A stretch of DNA of 64,000 nucleotides, taken from JBBQLG01 sp038327655. GTDB taxonomy: Bacteria > Bacteroidota > Bacteroidia > Cytophagales > Spirosomataceae. The translations under genes were made by a program, and so were the position numbers. This document shows positions 61,317-64,000 of this stretch, piece by piece; position 1 is the stretch's first letter; the number at the start of each line of letters is the position of its first letter. The notes under the pieces were generated by a model. It did not search any database, was not told where the DNA came from, and saw only the letters and a program-made list of their open reading frames with translations. The stretch is taken from assembly GCA_038327655.1 (NCBI GenBank), contig JBBQLG010000010.1, positions 9,725 to 73,724 on the forward strand, written 5' to 3'.

Positions 61317-61973
61317 ATGAACCGTGTACTGATTGCTGTTTTTCTGAGTTTTGGTCTGCTCGGTCGGTCATCGGCAGCGGTACCGGATTCGGCTACGTAC
61401 AGTGCTTTCCACAAACTGGCGGGTAAGCTCCATTTATGCGATCCACAGCCCTCAAAAGACGAGTATGAAGTCAGAATATGGTGGCAACGCTCATTCCTGT
61501 ACGGTGCCGCCCAGATGGTCTATGTCATCAGAAAAACAAATCAGGGAACAGAAGCCACCGAGTACCTGCTTGAGTCTGCGAAGCGAAGACTCCGAAGATT
61601 TACCCGAATCGAATCTGTTCAGCCGGCCGATTCAATGCTCTGGAACCGGCTAATAAAACAGGACATAGTAAACATGCCAGAGCCGTCGGTTATTCAAAGC
61701 AAATTGAATCCGAAACAGAAAAGAGACGCAACACGGGTTGTGATCGAAGCAGACGGAAGCATCAACGTAATAGCGAACAAAACAGAAAAGCGCATGGCTA
61801 TCAATGATGGCGAAAGCTATTATTTTGAGGTATTTAGTGCTGGTAGTTGCCGCCAATACCGCTACGATAATCCACGAAGTTATTTTGGCTTTAAGCCGAT
61901 TGCCGAACTGCGAAAAGTCGTCACGATTCTGGATGAACTGGACACTGCTTTTCCAGTCGCGAAGCGACCTTAA
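61317..61973 (+). CDS. secreted protein of unknown function
   Basis: The 218-residue protein has a signal peptide (MNRVLIAVFLSFGLLGRSSA) and a mature part without recognised domain; it is rich in charged residues, with ATEYLLESAKRRLRRFTRIE and NVIANKTEKRMAINDGESYY. It lies 15 bases after hisA in a more AT-rich stretch and just before the GNAT gene, so it seems inserted between the histidine genes, but it uses the same transcription direction. Confidence 0.65.
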   Translation: MNRVLIAVFLSFGLLGRSSAAVPDSATYSAFHKLAGKLHLCDPQPSKDEYEVRIWWQRSFLYGAAQMVYVIRKTNQGTEATEYLLESAKRRLRRFTRIESVQPADSMLWNRLIKQDIVNMPEPSVIQSKLNPKQKRDATRVVIEADGSINVIANKTEKRMAINDGESYYFEVFSAGSCRQYRYDNPRSYFGFKPIAELRKVVTILDELDTAFPVAKRP

Positions 61974-61998
61974 TCAAGGCTATTCGTTTCCCAATAGT

Positions 61999-62418
61999 AT
62001 GAGCGAATTTATTATCAGCACCGACAAAGCCCGGCTGGACGTACCGCTGATTCACCAGTTTCTGAGTCAGGAATCATATTGGGCGAAAAATATTCCGCTG
62101 GAACTGGTACAGCGTTCGATTGACCATTCGCTCTGCTTCGGGGTGTACGACCAGGACCGGCAGATTGGCTTTGCCCGCGTTATTACCGATCACGCGACGA
62201 TTGCCTACCTGTCGGACGTGTTCGTGACAGCGGACTATCGCGGGCAGGGCGTATCCAAACAACTGATGGAAGCCGTTTGCGCGTGGCCAACGCTACAGGG
62301 CCTGCGCCGGTGGGTGCTGGCCACTCGTGACGCCCATTCACTCTATGAATCATTCGGGTTTGCCCCGCTGAACCATCCAGAATGGTTCATGCAACGGCTG
62401 CTCATCGAAAAATACTAA
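61999..62418 (+). CDS. GNAT-family N-acetyltransferase
   Basis: The 139-residue protein has the GNAT acetyl-CoA fold: LSDVFVTADYRGQGVSKQLM, the motif A pyrophosphate loop (RGQGVS), and LYESFGFAPLNHPEWFM in motif B. The ATG at 61999 was chosen because an upstream extension would overlap the preceding gene. It starts 25 bases after that gene's stop and ends 4 bases before hisF. The acceptor is unknown; nothing links it specifically to histidine synthesis. Confidence 0.9.
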   Translation: MSEFIISTDKARLDVPLIHQFLSQESYWAKNIPLELVQRSIDHSLCFGVYDQDRQIGFARVITDHATIAYLSDVFVTADYRGQGVSKQLMEAVCAWPTLQGLRRWVLATRDAHSLYESFGFAPLNHPEWFMQRLLIEKY

Positions 62419-62422
62419 CGAC

Positions 62423-63184
62423 ATGCTCACCAAACGAATCATTCCCTGCTTAGACATCAAAGACGGACGCACGGTAAAAGGCACCAACTTCATCAACCTG
62501 CGCGATGCCGGTGACCCAGTCGAGTTAGGAGCGATTTACGCCCGCGAAGGGGCCGATGAGTTGGTTTTTTTAGACATCACGGCTACTGTCGATGAGCGCA
62601 AAACCCTGATCGAACTGGTTCGGAATGTGGCCCGCGCCGTCAATATTCCTTTTACGGTCGGCGGGGGCATCTCGTCCATCGCCGATGTATCGGCCCTGCT
62701 CAATGCCGGTGCCGATAAAGTGTCGATCAACTCTTCGGCCGTTCGTAACCCCGACCTGATTAATGAACTCGCGCTGGAATTTGGCAGTCAGTGCATCGTT
62801 GTGGCGATTGATACGCGGTTTGTGAACAGCGAACACATCGTCCATACGCACGGGGGCCGCAACCCCACCGAACTCCGCACCCTTGTCTGGGCCAAAGAAG
62901 TCGAGAACCGGGGCGCGGGCGAAATTCTGCTGACCTCGATGGACACAGACGGTACCAAAGCGGGTTTCGCTCTTGAACTGACCGCGCTGATTTCGGGGGC
63001 CGCTAACATTCCCGTGATTGCCTCGGGTGGGGCAGGGTCGATGGATGATTTTGTGGACGTGTTCACAACGGGAAAAGCCGATGCGGGATTAGCCGCCAGC
63101 ATTTTTCACTTCAAAGAGATCGAAATTCAGGCCCTGAAACACTACTTAGCCGCCCACCACATTCCCATGCGCATGACGAATTAA
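62423..63184 (+). CDS. hisF: imidazole glycerol phosphate synthase subunit HisF
   Basis: HisF is the cyclase subunit that, with HisH, makes imidazole glycerol phosphate and AICAR. The 253-residue barrel starts MLTKRIIPCLDIKDGRTVKG, with D11, has VGGGISSIADVSALL and VVAIDTR with the second catalytic aspartate, and ends with ASGGAGSMDDFVDVF. It is the last gene of the hisA-orf-GNAT-hisF run. Other his genes are not in the window. Confidence 0.97.
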   Translation: MLTKRIIPCLDIKDGRTVKGTNFINLRDAGDPVELGAIYAREGADELVFLDITATVDERKTLIELVRNVARAVNIPFTVGGGISSIADVSALLNAGADKVSINSSAVRNPDLINELALEFGSQCIVVAIDTRFVNSEHIVHTHGGRNPTELRTLVWAKEVENRGAGEILLTSMDTDGTKAGFALELTALISGAANIPVIASGGAGSMDDFVDVFTTGKADAGLAASIFHFKEIEIQALKHYLAAHHIPMRMTN

Positions 63185-63288
63185 TAGGGCAGAGAAATTT
63201 GTTACCAATCGCGATAAAATAACACGTAGCGAGTGGTGTGATTTTTTAAAAATGCTCATCTTCGCATACATTTTACTACCGTTCACTT

Positions 63289-63897
63289 ATGCGATTCAAT
63301 AACTACCTGCTTTGCGCCGGTTTGGTGCTATTACCCCTGTGCGTTCGAGCACAACCTAATTTGGTGATTACTTCGCCCGCTTCCTCCACACCAGGAAGTA
63401 GTAACGTAATAGTGGGAGTTGATGCAGGTAATATCACCATGACGGGTGTTAGCAACACGTTTACTGGTTGGTATGCTGGACACGCAAACACAACAGGATT
63501 AGCTAATACCTTTTTAGGCGCATCTTCGGGTGGTAGTAATACAACAGGATTCCTTAATGTGTTTCTGGGTTTTCAGTCGGGTGCCTCCACTTCCACGGGC
63601 GATAACAATGCATTCGTGGGAAGTTTCACTGGTATAAATAATACAACAGGGAGCAGTAATGTTTTTGTAGGTAGTGATGCTGGATACAAAAATATAGCAG
63701 GGTCTCAAAATGTATTTGTGGGAGTCAATACCGGCTATTATAACACAACAGGATCATCTAATGCATTTTTAGGCCGTTTGGCAGGCTACAAAAATACAAC
63801 GGGATCCACTAACACGTTTTTGGGTAATCAGTCCGGTAATGAGAACACTGTAGGTTCTGCAAATACTAGAGTTGTTGCAAAGTTGATTATGAGTTAG
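63289..63897 (+). CDS. secreted protein with 17-residue tandem repeats
   Basis: The 202-residue protein starts with a signal peptide (MRFNNYLLCAGLVLLPLCVRA) and is then built mostly from about eight tandem repeats of 17 residues with consensus NTTGSSNTFLGxxAGYx. Such repeats form stacked turns in YadA-like head or tail-fibre-like proteins. The repeats are imperfect at the DNA level (51-base unit). It ends with SANTRVVAKLIMS, without the usual C-terminal domain (peptidase S74 or barrel), so it may be a truncated member. The region is AT-richer than the flanks. Confidence 0.78.
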   Translation: MRFNNYLLCAGLVLLPLCVRAQPNLVITSPASSTPGSSNVIVGVDAGNITMTGVSNTFTGWYAGHANTTGLANTFLGASSGGSNTTGFLNVFLGFQSGASTSTGDNNAFVGSFTGINNTTGSSNVFVGSDAGYKNIAGSQNVFVGVNTGYYNTTGSSNAFLGRLAGYKNTTGSTNTFLGNQSGNENTVGSANTRVVAKLIMS

Positions 63898-64000
63898 TTA
63901 GTCAAATAGAAGTTCCATAAACCAGCACAAATACGGATGACTGACTCGTATAAAATTACCTTATGAGTCCGCAACCGATCACTCAAATAACGAAATCGTT
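63898..64000. other. 3' end of window, no gene seen
   Basis: The last 103 bases hold no open frame or recognisable signal; a continuation of the repeat-protein locus beyond the edge is possible. Confidence 0.4.

Noticed and set aside
63470..63850. Regularly spaced 51-base repeats resembling a CRISPR-like array
   Set aside because: The units stay in frame, code for 17-residue protein repeats behind a signal peptide, and have no distinct spacers.
1..64000. tRNA, rRNA, riboswitch, insertion sequence or prophage genes
   Set aside because: Read on both strands, no tRNA-like TPsiC arm with matching acceptor, no rRNA stretch, no transposase or integrase and no phage structural gene was recognised; a covariance-model search would be decisive for small RNAs.

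Overview
The window looks like a chromosome segment from a Bacteroidota bacterium of the order Cytophagales, most likely a Spirosoma/Fibrella-type member of the Spirosomataceae. This rests on gene content and signals, not on a database match. The content includes type IX secretion genes porU-porV, a split ATP synthase unit atpD-atpC with a short epsilon subunit, nuoKLMN, and a CarB without its C-terminal regulatory domain. Several genes have the Bacteroidota promoter -7 element TAnnTTTG (in places with a -33 TTG), and Shine-Dalgarno sequences are weak. Most of the DNA is moderately GC-rich, with a few AT-richer islands. No rRNA, tRNA, CRISPR array, transposase or prophage was recognised.

Layout. 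1-1267: 5' part of a multi-pass membrane protein running off the left edge. 1577-9073: accessory region with a type IV restriction pair (McrB-like with EVE domain, McrC), a TsdA-like dihaem cytochrome plus a DsrE-family protein (sulfur chemistry), and an AT-rich two-gene SMC/OLD-type ATPase plus TOPRIM (DUF3226-like) module that resembles a split OLD/PARIS-type defence system. 9162-12799: malQ, then atpD-atpC. 12904-19434: ArnT-like glycosyltransferase, a minus-strand unit exbB-exbD-amidohydrolase-PAP2, alkane monooxygenase AlkB and an MDR oxidoreductase. 19507-28712: glycerol uptake glpF-glpK, a DnaQ-type exonuclease, the complex I membrane arm nuoK-L-M-N under its own promoter, and a GtrA-like protein. 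28855-36746: small lipoprotein, SprT-like protein, porU, porV, an M16-fold protein without the zinc motif, and plsY. 36925-47236: M20 peptidase, a beta-barrel candidate, purB, carB, a lipoprotein and two ferritin-like proteins. 47393-55262: two reading frames each broken by a single in-frame TAA, a GT-C-like membrane protein, an MsbA-like ABC exporter divergent from a PadR regulator, and two tandem paralogous membrane proteins. 55246-64000: GT4 glycosyltransferase, a Fic protein, DinB, hemE, heptose kinase rfaE1, hisA-x-GNAT-hisF, and a protein with 17-residue repeats.

The most striking non-coding feature is a set of at least four families of intergenic inverted repeats placed inside or at the ends of operons: a degenerate AACCACTAACTAC type (atpD/atpC, exbB/exbD, nuoK/nuoL), a CCTCACCCCC type (upstream of alkB, between glpF and glpK), a perfect 37-bp-arm repeat that contains both stop codons of convergent hemE and rfaE1, and a 19-bp-arm repeat forming the hisA leader. 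Two likely operators also stand out: paired TAATTTATTA palindromes between the ABC exporter and padR, and an 18-bp perfect inverted repeat covering the fic start codon. The best candidates for new biology are the ATPase/TOPRIM pair, the PadR-controlled paralog pair, and these repeats.
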